Shown piece by piece: positions 37,474 through 45,672 of a stretch of 64,000 nucleotides of DNA. The position numbers were made by a program, and so were the translations under genes. Position 1 is the stretch's first letter; every line of letters begins with the position of its first letter. The notes under the pieces are model-generated. The model saw only the letters and a program-made list of their open reading frames with translations, had not been told where the DNA came from and searched no databases. Origin of the DNA: CAVSWN01 sp963770995. Its GTDB lineage: Bacteria; Acidobacteriota; Vicinamibacteria; Vicinamibacterales; CAVVIG01. Location of the stretch: assembly GCA_963770995.1 (NCBI GenBank), contig CAVYRS010000001.1, positions 682,001 through 746,000 of the forward strand, given 5' to 3'.

Positions 37474-39393
37474 TCAGAAAGAAGCCACAGGCGAGCGTGC
37501 ATGCGACTGGCGCTCGGGTGACGCCACCGTGGCCGCCCACTTCGTCCCGGCGCCAGGACGCGCGCGAATCTCGAACGTGCCGCCCACGGCCGCAACCCGT
37601 TCCTGAGCGGTGATCAACCCGAGCCCTCTGCCCCACACGGCCGCCGGGTCGAACCCCACGCCGTCGTCGGCGATGGTCAGGACGATGCCTTCGGGCGCGC
37701 CGCGCAGCCTGACTGACACGTTCCGCGCTTTGCTGTACTTGAGTGCGTTCTGGAGCGCTTCTTGAACGATGCGGTAGAAACAGACCGTCAGGTCGGGCGC
37801 GAGTGTCGGCGGGATGTTCTCGTGCCTGAACGTGATGGTCATGTCGGACCGGGACATGTCCCGGCGAAGCCCGTCGAGCGCGTCAACCAGCCCCAACAGG
37901 CGCAGCCGGGCCGGATGCAGACGGTGCGAGATATCGTGCACGCTCTTGGCGATGTCTTCGGCGTGCTTCATCGCTTCAACGGCAATGCGCCCGTTGCGGG
38001 CCCGAACCGTCCCGGCCAGGAGCTGGATGTCGATCAACAACACCGCCAGTTGCTGCCCGATGTCGTCGTGTAACTCGCCGGCGATCCGTGACCGCTCGAC
38101 TTCCTGCGCCTCCAGCAGCCTGGCGCCGAGATCGCGAACCCGATCGTAGCTCTCGCGCAGCGCCGCCTCCCCTCGACGCACGGTCCGTTCGGCTTCGCGT
38201 CGTCTCGCCATTTGAATGAGCAGTACGGCGACCATTGCCGACTGTGCCAACAACGCCCAGACAATGCCGACGATGTAGAAATTGTTCCGCCCCCACGCCG
38301 ACTGCTCGCGAAAGACGATCTGCGATCCTGCCGGGAGACGAGCGGCGACGATGCGCCAACGCTCCACCTGCCGCCAATCGATGACGGGCGCCAGCTGGGC
38401 GGCTTCAATCGGGATGTCCTGAGGCCTCGTTCCGGTGAGGATGCGGAGCGCCAGCGTTCCGATGCGATTCCCAGTCTCTCGCGTCCTCCGCACCACGCCG
38501 CCGACGACGCCGGTGCCGATGTAGAGATCACTCGTGCCGTAGACCGGCACCGGGGCGGCATCGGCGACGAGCCGCGCGACCGCGTCTGCCTGCACGAACT
38601 TCCCGGGATTCTGCTGCGAGTGCCAGATGTACAGCACGATGCTGCCGGGCGGGATGGACCTGACCGCGGACACGAGACGCGGTGTCGTCGCCTCGACGAG
38701 ATATGTAAGGTTCACCCGCCGCGCATAGCCGCTCAGCTCGGCACGCACGGACTCGAGCGTCCGCGCGTCCTGTCCGTTGGCGACGACGAACACACGCTGC
38801 GTCGACGGATGCAGCGCCAACGCGAGTTTCAGCGTCTCGCCGTACGGGCGGCCGATGGTAATGCCTGCGGCGCCGCCACCGGCGCGGCGGGTGGCGTCGT
38901 CCGGGCCACGCTCGCTGAAGAACACGATCGGCGCATTCGGAAACAGCTCCGCCCGGTGATCCAGAACGAACCGCAGACCGGTGTCGGTCATCGCGATGAC
39001 CAGGTCGATGGTGCGACCTTGATATTTCCGTCGAATGTAATCGATGAACGCTCGCGAGGCCTGTTCGGCGGGAAAGAGGTCGGACTCGAGGTATTCGGCG
39101 AAGTACTCGATCGGCATGTCCGGCCGCGATGCCAGCGCCTCACGAATGCCGGCGTCAAGAATCGGATTCGCCGGGACACTCTCGGCGCCGCTGTGGATGG
39201 TCAATACATTACGGGGCGACGTCCGCCTCGGCGAGGCGCCCGCGTCGACGACCGTTGCGACGGAGATCGAGCACAGCACTAGTAAAACCACTAGGCATGA
39301 CTCACCAAATACCGTGATCCTCTCCGCGTTTCGTGACCGCGAGTCAGACGTCGAACGCGGCGGCGCAGGAATTGTCCGAGTTTTTGGGGCCAA
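37474..39393 (-). CDS. Sensor histidine kinase with ABC-substrate-binding-type sensor domain (NarL/UhpB class)
   Basis: Up to 639 aa. An N-terminal hydrophobic segment (CLVVLLVLCSISVATVVDAG) exports a sensor domain of about 300 residues like the ABC_sub_bind family (VLTIHSGAESVPANP ... VYGTSDLYIGTGVVGGVV). A helix follows (FYIVGIVWALLAQSAMVAVLLI), then a coiled coil, the HisKA_3 dimerisation motif with the phospho-acceptor His in IAGELHDDIGQQLA, and HATPase_c (NALKYSKARNVSV, GRGLGLITAQERV). The upstream start is uncertain: the TTG at 39393 is the frame limit, while a GTG inside the hydrophobic stretch has GGTGAG before it. Divergent from a REC-MEDS regulator at 39683, its likely partner. Confidence 0.85.
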   Translation of the reverse strand: MAPKTRTIPAPPRSTSDSRSRNAERITVFGESCLVVLLVLCSISVATVVDAGASPRRTSPRNVLTIHSGAESVPANPILDAGIREALASRPDMPIEYFAEYLESDLFPAEQASRAFIDYIRRKYQGRTIDLVIAMTDTGLRFVLDHRAELFPNAPIVFFSERGPDDATRRAGGGAAGITIGRPYGETLKLALALHPSTQRVFVVANGQDARTLESVRAELSGYARRVNLTYLVEATTPRLVSAVRSIPPGSIVLYIWHSQQNPGKFVQADAVARLVADAAPVPVYGTSDLYIGTGVVGGVVRRTRETGNRIGTLALRILTGTRPQDIPIEAAQLAPVIDWRQVERWRIVAARLPAGSQIVFREQSAWGRNNFYIVGIVWALLAQSAMVAVLLIQMARRREAERTVRRGEAALRESYDRVRDLGARLLEAQEVERSRIAGELHDDIGQQLAVLLIDIQLLAGTVRARNGRIAVEAMKHAEDIAKSVHDISHRLHPARLRLLGLVDALDGLRRDMSRSDMTITFRHENIPPTLAPDLTVCFYRIVQEALQNALKYSKARNVSVRLRGAPEGIVLTIADDGVGFDPAAVWGRGLGLITAQERVAAVGGTFEIRARPGAGTKWAATVASPERQSHARSPVASF

Positions 39394-39682
39394 ATCCGCG
39401 TGTCCTTGTCAAGCCCAGTGAAAGAGAGCCTCCGCGCTGCGAAATGGTTGCCGTCGAGTTCAGTTTCAGGATGGGTCGAGTGCCTGCAGCCCTGTGTTGG
39501 CAGTCGTTTTGTACCTCCGGAGCAAAACGCCGGGTTGGGCTGCCATCGTCGTGGGGGGCTGATTCAAATGGCTATTTCTGCTGTCACAAAATCGACTAAT
39601 ATCTGCCGGCGCAGCGAGCCAGTTTCCGCGCGGCCGCAATTAGCGTGGTTCCAAGGCTCTCGCTCGGCATCTTGAGGTGGCA

Positions 39683-40618
39683 GTGATTCATCGGGTTCTC
39701 GTCGTCGAAGACCACCGGCCGTGGCGCCGCTACATCTCCTCAGCGCTCCAGCGTACGCCTCAGTGGCAGCTTATCGGTGAAGCCTCGGATGGCCCCGAAG
39801 CCGTTGAGAAGGCCCAGGAACTGAACCCGGATCTGATCCTCATGGATGTGGGCCTGCCGACTGTGAATGGCCTCCAGGCCGCTCGACGAATCCTTGCCGA
39901 AAACCCCGGTTCCCGAATTCTGTTCGTGAGCCAGGATCGATCGTGGGACGTCGCCCAAGCCGCGATCGCGACCGGCGCACGCGGGTATGTGGTCAAGTCG
40001 GATGCGGGCCGCGAACTGTTGGGCGCGATGGACGCGGTCGTCGGCGGCGGGCGGTTCATCAGTGCGAGATTGGCGGGACGGATCGCGCCAGAGAACCGAC
40101 GCCACGAGGTGGTGTTCTATTCAGATGAACCGTCGCTCTTGGAGCACTACGCCGGGTTTGCGGAAACTGCTCTGAACGCCGGGAACGGCTTTATCCTCCT
40201 CGTCGACGACTCAAAGCGGGACGAGGTGTACCTCAGAGTGCGCGCGCGGGGCGTGGACGTCGACCGCGCCGTCAAAGACGGCAGGTGCATTTCGGTGGAC
40301 GTGGCGGCGGCCCTGCCCACCTTCATGGTGGATGGTTGGCCCGACGAGGGACGAGTCTGGAGTGCCGCAACCTCATTGATCATGGGAGCCGCCAGAGCAT
40401 CGAAAGCGGAGAATCCACGCGTCGTCGTCTGCGGGGACGGCTGCCCTGGCCTCTATAAAGCAGGCAGGGCGAACGTTGCGATCAGGCTCGAGCAACTGTG
40501 GGACGACGTGGCCACAACGTTTGACGTGGATGTCTTCTGTCCGTATTCAACGGACGCGTCGGATGGTGAGGGATTCCAGGAGATTTGTGCCGCGCACTCG
40601 GCCGTGCATCGGCGATGA
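39683..40618 (+). CDS. Response regulator with MEDS (DcmR-like) output domain
   Basis: About 311 aa. A receiver domain (VLVVEDHRPWRR, phospho-Asp in DLILMDVGLPTVNG, Lys in GYVVKSD) is joined to a MEDS-type domain (HEVVFYSDEPSLLEHYAGF, ILLVDDSKRDEVYLRVRARGVDV, RVVVCGDGCPGLYKAGR). No helix-turn-helix follows, so it does not bind DNA itself in an obvious way. MEDS is a sensory domain known from DcmR of methylotrophs. GAGG lies 5 nt before the GTG at 39683; an in-frame GTG at 39677 is also possible. The neighbouring histidine kinase is divergent, a plausible two-component pair. Confidence 0.8.
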   Translation: MIHRVLVVEDHRPWRRYISSALQRTPQWQLIGEASDGPEAVEKAQELNPDLILMDVGLPTVNGLQAARRILAENPGSRILFVSQDRSWDVAQAAIATGARGYVVKSDAGRELLGAMDAVVGGGRFISARLAGRIAPENRRHEVVFYSDEPSLLEHYAGFAETALNAGNGFILLVDDSKRDEVYLRVRARGVDVDRAVKDGRCISVDVAAALPTFMVDGWPDEGRVWSAATSLIMGAARASKAENPRVVVCGDGCPGLYKAGRANVAIRLEQLWDDVATTFDVDVFCPYSTDASDGEGFQEICAAHSAVHRR

Positions 40619-40688
40619 GCCGTGACTGCTGGACGAGAGAACAAATCGGATCGCGACGCACGCTGGAGACGCCGCGAGCCCGGATCTC

Positions 40689-41159
40689 CTATCTCGGCTC
40701 GTTGACGACGATGTAGGTGACGCTCGATCCCGAAAACTGCGGCTGGTACCACGTCGATCCGCACTGCTGGTAGGTCAGACCGTTCACGCTGATCGACTGG
40801 CACGAGTCCGGAAGCGAATAGACCATCGAGCCGATCACCGCCGCCGTCGTCACGGCCGCGGCGGTCCGGGCCACCGGGTGATAGCAGCAGCCATACCCGC
40901 CGCCGTACCGGCGATCGACGTCGACGTCGATGTCGCGGTCGACGTCGATGTTGCGATTGACGTTGGCGTTCACGTTGCGGTTGACGTCGACGTTGCGGTT
41001 GGCGTTCACGTTGCGGTTCACATTCGCCGATGACGATCGGCTGACGCTGGACCGCGCCGCTCCACGCGATCCGCGCTGGGCCCACACCGTGATCGCGAGC
41101 GGCAGCACGGCAAACATCGCGACGCAGGCCACGAGACGCCTCACCTTCCACATGGTCAT
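40689..41159 (-). CDS. Secreted protein with Asn/Val/Asp repeats
   Basis: 156 aa. Signal peptide (MTMWKVRRLVACVAMFAVLPLAITVWAQ), then a low-complexity stretch (residues 45-83) of NVN/NRN/DVD units, a Gly/Tyr segment with vicinal Cys (GGGYGCCYH), a hydrophobic helix (TAAAVTTAAVIGSMVYSL) and a conserved C-terminal core LTYQQCGSTWYQPQFSGSSVTYIVV. The last core resembles DUF6515-type envelope proteins. It lies 15 nt after the DUF2092 gene, so it belongs to that operon. Role unknown. Confidence 0.7.
   Translation of the reverse strand: MTMWKVRRLVACVAMFAVLPLAITVWAQRGSRGAARSSVSRSSSANVNRNVNANRNVDVNRNVNANVNRNIDVDRDIDVDVDRRYGGGYGCCYHPVARTAAAVTTAAVIGSMVYSLPDSCQSISVNGLTYQQCGSTWYQPQFSGSSVTYIVVNEPR
40911..41027 (-). 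repeat. Low-complexity coding repeat (NVNRN/DVD units)
   Basis: Short degenerate units in the minus frame encode NVNRNVNANRNVDVNRNV and DVDRDIDVDVD. At DNA level the strand is a run of variants of GTTGACGTCGA and GTTGCGGTT. Repeats of this sort can expand or contract by slippage. Confidence 0.75.
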
Positions 41160-41174
41160 GCCCTCCTACTGCGT

Positions 41175-42020
41175 CTACTGCGTCGCGGTCGCCGCCGTCT
41201 CGACCAGCGTGATGCGCTTCGCATCTTTCGGCGGAACGAAGGTGAACGCGGTGTCGTCGTACGAGGGAGCCAGGTTCCACGCCAGCGTGGCCGTGTACTG
41301 CGGCCGCGCCGGGTCGGTCATGGTCCTGATGACCAGCTTGCGGGGCAGCGGATAGGCACCCTGTTGAATCCAGACCTGCCAGTCGGCGCCCTCCTGACGG
41401 AACGCATAGTGCTCGCAGGTGACGCCGTCGACCTGCGACGCCCCGATGTCGGTGGCACCGCGGATCTCGTCGAGGCTCTTGCGCTCGCCCCAGTAGAAGA
41501 GATCGACCAGCGGGAGCTCCAGATCGTACTTGTCGGCGAGCGTGTCCGCGAGCTCTCGCAGCGTGGGCGGCGCCGGGATCGTGGCGTAGTAGTTCATGCG
41601 CCTCGCCCACACGCTGAATGTCTTCCCATCGCCGAAATAAAGCCGCTGCTTCCGGTCGCTGGTGACTTCAGCGCGGATACGATTCGGCCGCTGGACGATC
41701 ATGTCGACGACCGCGCCGAACTCGACGCTCTGGCCGTCGTCGAGCACTTCGTCGCGGCTCGTCTCGCCACGAATCTGAAACGTCGTGAGCCCGCGAAGAT
41801 AGGTGCCCATGCGATCGAGCGCCGCGATGGCGCCCGCGTCGCGGTCCGTCTTGGCGGACTCCGCGGTTGCGGGGACTGCCGGGACGGCGCGTTCGGCGAC
41901 GCCGGCCGTCCCGGCGGCATGGGACGGCTCCGGCGCCGTCCCATTCCCCTGTGGCGGTGTCCGCCCGTTGCACGCGACGAAGAGCAGCGCGACGAGCGCA
42001 ACGGCATGGTGGGTGTTCAC
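41175..42020 (-). CDS. DUF2092 family periplasmic lipoprotein
   Basis: About 281 aa. The GTG at 42020 overlaps the preceding stop (GTGA). A short hydrophobic start (VALVALLFVAC) gives a lipobox-like FVAC followed by Asn. After a Pro/Ala linker comes the DUF2092 region: DRMGTYLRGLTTFQIRGETSRDEVLDDGQ, NRIRAEVTSDRKQRLYFGDGKTFSVW and LPLVDLFYWGE. The fold is LolA-like by my recollection, so it may carry lipid or bind at the envelope. Middle gene of the BON-LysM, DUF2092, repeat-protein operon. Confidence 0.8.
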   Translation of the reverse strand: MNTHHAVALVALLFVACNGRTPPQGNGTAPEPSHAAGTAGVAERAVPAVPATAESAKTDRDAGAIAALDRMGTYLRGLTTFQIRGETSRDEVLDDGQSVEFGAVVDMIVQRPNRIRAEVTSDRKQRLYFGDGKTFSVWARRMNYYATIPAPPTLRELADTLADKYDLELPLVDLFYWGERKSLDEIRGATDIGASQVDGVTCEHYAFRQEGADWQVWIQQGAYPLPRKLVIRTMTDPARPQYTATLAWNLAPSYDDTAFTFVPPKDAKRITLVETAATATQ

Positions 42021-42424
42021 GCCGGAATCCTCAGAACCTGTCCCGGCCGGATCCGGTCGGGATTGACGAGCAGATCGCGATTCGCCTCGAGGATTTTCGT
42101 GGTCTGTCTCGCGTCGCCGAAATACCGCTCGGCAATCGCGCTGAGCGTATCGCCGGCGACGACGGTGTGCGTGTGCCCGCCGCCCGCACTCGCTCGAGGC
42201 GACGTGTGCGCAGCCGCACTCTTGGGCTGCACCCGGAGGTTGACGACGACCTCCCGTTGCCACGCCGGAACGGTCTTGATCGCCGCCCAGATCCGATTCT
42301 TCTGATCCTCGTTGGCGACGACGCCGGCGATTTGCAGCTTGCCATCGCGCTCGTCGAACTTGAGGTCGTCGGCACACTTCGCGGCGGATAACACGGCGTG
42401 ATACGTGTCCTTCAGCGTCATCAT
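42017..42424 (-). CDS. BON-LysM protein (Kbp/YgaU-like)
   Basis: About 135 aa with no signal peptide. The N-terminal part LKDTYHAVLSAAKCADDLKFDERDGKLQIAGVV is BON-like, and the C-terminal HTVVAGDTLSAIAERYFGDARQ ... IRPGQVLRIP is a LysM domain. The same two-domain plan is found in E. coli Kbp, a cytoplasmic potassium-binding protein. AGGAGG precedes two adjacent ATGs (42424 and 42421); the second has the better spacing. First gene of a three-gene leftward operon. Potassium sensing is inferred from architecture only. Confidence 0.78.
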   Translation of the reverse strand: MMTLKDTYHAVLSAAKCADDLKFDERDGKLQIAGVVANEDQKNRIWAAIKTVPAWQREVVVNLRVQPKSAAAHTSPRASAGGGHTHTVVAGDTLSAIAERYFGDARQTTKILEANRDLLVNPDRIRPGQVLRIPA

Positions 42425-42714
42425 GCTCCTCCTGTTGTTGAACGCGCGTCCGCCAGTGTTCAAATCGCGGACCAACGTCAGCACGGCGGTCAACCAGCCG
42501 ATTTGCCCGCTTTTTCCGGCACCGCCACCACCGGTCCGTCGTCCTGATCACAACATACGGTCACCGTGACGATCCGTCGTGGCGCGCGCGCCGTGCGCAC
42601 GCGAGACGGCCCGCCGGCCCCAGCCAATCGGCGGATCCGTGGTACGAGCGTTGCGCCCTCACAGATCGAGAGCGCGCGGCCCGCTTCGTCGATACGGTTC
42701 AGGAGGTTAAGTCG

Positions 42715-43299
42715 ATGGCCAGGTCTCTTCAGCTTGCGAGCGCGCTGTTGACAGCGACGCTCATCCCGCAGACGGTCGCCCCGCAGACGGTGACCTATGA
42801 CTACGACCGCAAAGCGAACTTCGCCCGGCTGCGAACCTTCGCCGTAAAACACGAGAACATGTCGGACAACCCGCTCTTGAACGAGCGCATCACCGTCGCG
42901 ATCGCCAGCACGCTCACCGCCCGAGGCATGACGCGGAGCGACCAGCCCGACATGTATGTGGTGCCGAGCTTGACCTCGGAAACGCGCCAGGAAGTCACCA
43001 TGTTCAATTCCGTCGCCGGGCCGTTCGGATGGTACGGGTCGTACCACTGGTTCGGACCGACCACGTGGGACGCCCCGTACGGGTCGAACTGGGGCGGATG
43101 GACTGCGTATCAGGAACGTGACGTCGAGTACGCGACGCTGACCATCGACATGCTCGAGGGCGGCGCCGGGTCGCTGCTCTGGCGCGGCAAAGGGGTCAGA
43201 GACGTGAATCCCCAGTGGAAGCCGGAGACCATCGACAAAAAAGTGCACAAGCTCGTCGCGAAGATCCTGAGCAAGTTCCCGCCGCCGATCGACAACTGA
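42715..43299 (+). CDS. DUF4136 domain protein
   Basis: 194 aa. A signal-like N-terminus (MARSLQLASALLTATLIPQTVA), then the DUF4136 core: VTYDYDRKANFARLRTFAV, SDQPDMYVVPSLTSETRQEV, DVEYATLTIDMLE, SLLWRGKGVRDVNPQWKPETIDKKVHKLVAKILSKFPP. AGGAGG lies 8 nt before the ATG. These are small envelope lipoprotein-like proteins of unknown function, though no lipobox Cys is seen here. A second DUF4136 gene is at 51350. Confidence 0.85.
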   Translation: MARSLQLASALLTATLIPQTVAPQTVTYDYDRKANFARLRTFAVKHENMSDNPLLNERITVAIASTLTARGMTRSDQPDMYVVPSLTSETRQEVTMFNSVAGPFGWYGSYHWFGPTTWDAPYGSNWGGWTAYQERDVEYATLTIDMLEGGAGSLLWRGKGVRDVNPQWKPETIDKKVHKLVAKILSKFPPPIDN

Positions 43300-43345
43300 G
43301 AAAAAAAAGAAGGGCACGAAGGCGGAGACGGCCTTCGTGCCCTTC
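43300..43345 (-). terminator. Intrinsic terminator for the leftward 43370-44050 gene
   Basis: A perfect 15-bp stem (GAAGGGCACGAAGGC at 43309-43323 with its complement at 43331-43345) has a 7-nt loop. On the minus strand the stem is followed by a T8 tract (complement of the A-run 43301-43308), as a Rho-independent terminator should be. It lies 25 nt past the stop of the leftward gene. The rightward DUF4136 gene ends at 43299 and could use the hairpin, but the plus strand lacks a T-tract after it. Confidence 0.85.
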
Positions 43346-43369
43346 GAGTCGCCAACGCGCTACTACAAC

Positions 43370-44050
43370 TTACTCGCGTCGACGACGACGACCGACCAGA
43401 TGGAGCGACAGCGCTCCCGAGATCGACAGCAGACTGAGCAATCCGATCAACGGCATCGAGCTGGCCGTCTTCGGCAGCGCCGGCATCGTCCCGCTCGTCG
43501 CGACGGGCTGCTCCGGAATGGGCGGAATCGCTGCCTGCGGCGGCGCAGGCATGTATCGAATTTCGGGCGGCGGCGGCGGCGCTGCTGGCGTCGGGATCAC
43601 GACCGGCACCGCCCTGAACGACCTCACGTGCACTTCGCGAAGGTCCCTGGCGGCGGTGGTGCTGTCGGCGGTGGTGGTGCTGGCGGCGGTGGTGGTGCTG
43701 GCGTTGCTGCCCTTGAGTTTCTCCAGCCTTCCCGTGACCTCGATGACGTGGTTGACCATCCCTTCAAAGATGTGATGCCCGCCGGAGATGTCCTTCAATT
43801 CGACGGCTGTCTCGTCGATCGGCGCCGAACACGTTCCGTCCGTCACGCTCGCGACGGAGCCAATCGTCGGTCTCGCCAACACGAACTTGGAATGATGACT
43901 CGCACTCGGCTGGAAACATCCCACAAGTGTGATCATGCCGCCCTCTACCGGCAGCACGTCCTGCGCCTGTACGCGTGGCGACACCACGGCCGCCGTGCCG
44001 CACACCACGAGTGTGACGGTCAGGACGCGGCGCAAACATTGAACAATCAT
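43370..44050 (-). CDS. Secreted protein with LPXTG-like C-terminal sorting signal
   Basis: 226 aa. Start at ATG 44050 behind GAGGAGG. Signal peptide MIVQCLRRVLTVTLVVCGTAAVV, a compact domain with three Cys (MITLVGCFQPSASHHSKFVLA, VTGRLEKLKG), a Thr/Ala-rich linker (residues 117-134), a proline-rich part and the tail LPKTASSMPLIGLL, then 15 hydrophobic residues and GRRRRRE. LPxT-A, hydrophobic helix and Arg cluster is the layout of a sortase substrate, unexpected in a diderm. It could also be a simple C-terminal anchor. Domain family not recognised, though cysteine-containing N-domains of this type recur in Acidobacteria. Confidence 0.7.
   Translation of the reverse strand: MIVQCLRRVLTVTLVVCGTAAVVSPRVQAQDVLPVEGGMITLVGCFQPSASHHSKFVLARPTIGSVASVTDGTCSAPIDETAVELKDISGGHHIFEGMVNHVIEVTGRLEKLKGSNASTTTAASTTTADSTTAARDLREVHVRSFRAVPVVIPTPAAPPPPPEIRYMPAPPQAAIPPIPEQPVATSGTMPALPKTASSMPLIGLLSLLSISGALSLHLVGRRRRRE
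43649..43702 (-). repeat. Thr/Ala/Ser-rich coding repeat (ACC/GCC triplets)
   Basis: On the minus strand the codons ACC, GCC and TCC alternate to encode TTTAASTTTADSTTAA within the LPXTG-like protein. Such trinucleotide runs are slippage-prone and form a flexible linker. Confidence 0.6.
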
Positions 44051-44266
44051 AACGGCCTCCTCACTTTCCTCGACCAAGGAGGGTGCAACGATAGGACCGC
44101 TCGGGTCAGTCGTCCAGCGCATTCAAACGCTCCGCTGCTGGCGAGGTGCCGTCGGAATTCTCAACATCTCGTCATCGGCCGCACATCCGCGCCGATCAGC
44201 ACGGCCATATCGCTCCTCGAGATGGCCGCCACTTCGCATATCGACGTTCCTCTGCGGAGGCCGCCG

Positions 44267-45202
44267 ATGAGAGCCAGCGCCACACATTCGGATGAACGCA
44301 CGCGACGCCGTCGGATCCCGGACATCAAGCACTACGTGTACCGCGACGGACAACCGAACCACCAGCTGCAGTACCTCCAGGTCAAAGTGATCCTGAAAGG
44401 CGATCGGTTCACGTCGGCCCGCAGCCTGCGGGACTTCAGAGCGTTTGTGGCGGAGGCCGCGTCCCGGGCCGGTGTCGATTTCGACACGGACGGATTCAAG
44501 AAGGTCGTGCCCCGCATCCGCGAGGTCCTGTTCCTGGATACCCCCGATTTCCTGCTCTACCGAAACGCCTTCATCCTGCGCCGGCGATTCACCTACGAAG
44601 ACGGCTTTCTCGTCGGCGACCCGGAGATCGTGTTCAAGTACCGCCACCCGGATCTGCAGCGTGCGGCGGAAGTGGACGTCCGGCCGAACATCGCCGGCGA
44701 CTACCAGGTCAAGTTCAAGGCCGAGGCGCTGCCGCTGAAACAGCGGTTGGGCGGCTACCGCATGCTCTACTCGCACAACATCCAGTTCCCGTTGAGCGGC
44801 GTGCGCCAGGTCGATCGGCGATCCATGGCCACAGTGCTCGAGGTGCTGCCGGCGTTGCGCGCCCTGCAGACACCTCAGACCGGCCGGATCGAGCTCGTGA
44901 ACAACGCGGCGATCGAGGAAATCCTCGTGGACATCGGCCGGCTCGATTTCGGCAAGGGCGTCCAGGCCAAGCCCAATGTGTCGCTGTGGCGGACGCGCGG
45001 AGACCTGCAGCAACTGGTCGGCGAATTTGCCTTTCAAATCAAGTTTCAGCGCCGCCACCAGCTCCACGCCAGGGCGCTCACACGCTGCGAACACTTCTTT
45101 CTCCAACTCCAACGCGTCGCCAGGGAGTGGGTGGCGCTCGGAACAACCAAGACGGGAGCCGTCTATCGCCTCCAGAGCGGCGGATTGAAATCGCAGGAGT
45201 GA
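44267..45202 (+). CDS. CYTH/VTC-like domain protein
   Basis: About 311 aa, cytoplasmic. ATG 44267 has GGAGG 6 nt upstream; the frame is open from 43337 but that part lies over the divergent gene. A CYTH-like series of strands: YLQVKVILKGDRF, REVLFLDTPDFLLYRNAFILRRRF (the LDT-P-x-x-LYR signature near the tunnel), DPEIVFKYRHPD and YQVKFKAEALPLKQR. Basic and acidic side chains in these strands bind triphosphate or polyphosphate in family members. Family assignment is by pattern, not search. It is convergent with the PhoU-like gene at 45673. Confidence 0.55.
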   Translation: MRASATHSDERTRRRRIPDIKHYVYRDGQPNHQLQYLQVKVILKGDRFTSARSLRDFRAFVAEAASRAGVDFDTDGFKKVVPRIREVLFLDTPDFLLYRNAFILRRRFTYEDGFLVGDPEIVFKYRHPDLQRAAEVDVRPNIAGDYQVKFKAEALPLKQRLGGYRMLYSHNIQFPLSGVRQVDRRSMATVLEVLPALRALQTPQTGRIELVNNAAIEEILVDIGRLDFGKGVQAKPNVSLWRTRGDLQQLVGEFAFQIKFQRRHQLHARALTRCEHFFLQLQRVAREWVALGTTKTGAVYRLQSGGLKSQE

Positions 45203-45211
45203 GGATCTCCA

Positions 45212-45450
45212 GGTGCCGAACAGGCCCCCCAAGCTCGACCTGCTGGGGATCCGCCTTGCGGTGAACATCTTCGTCGCCGGACGCCGCTGTGGCTGATCCT
45301 TCGTGAGTTCCGGCAGCTGAATCCGATCTGGGCGATCAGCTCGATCCAAGATCAACGGGATGGGGCAAGGTGTCGAACGAGTCGGCGACGTGCTGCTCGG
45401 ATGCCTCGTATGGTCCCGGTCGTCATGTCCCGGCTGTGGCCGGCGACAGA
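45212..45450 (+). pseudogene. Possible remnant of a membrane protein gene (FUSC-like), uncertain
   Basis: Just after the CYTH-like gene, GTG 45212 opens VPNRPPKLDLLGIRLAVNIFVAG, stopping after 27 codons. A shifted frame then reads PLWLILREFRQLNPIWAISS and a third reads GVERVGDVLLGCLVW. These three pieces in order look like the start of a helical membrane protein broken by indels; the middle piece reminds me of FUSC-type proteins. The rest up to 45672 shows no gene. Confidence is low and the pieces may be chance. Confidence 0.25.
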
Positions 45451-45672
45451 CGAGGAAGTGGCCGGCCGAACCGAACGATGACGCGCTCCCGATCCGCGCC
45501 CGCCGACATTGCGGCCGGGAGCATGCTGCACTCAGCGTCGCCATCGAACCGTCCGCCGACCCCTTCCACGCGTAATGATCGCAAGCGGCATTCCCAGCGG
45601 TTTCTGCGTCCTGGCGGGGTTTACGCGGCCGTCTCACGAATGCCGGAGGTCGCGTTGACGGCCGGTCGTGTC

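Noticed and set aside
40911..41027. Possible CRISPR or iteron array
   Set aside because: Irregular short units without spacers, inside a coding frame for Asn/Val/Asp repeats.
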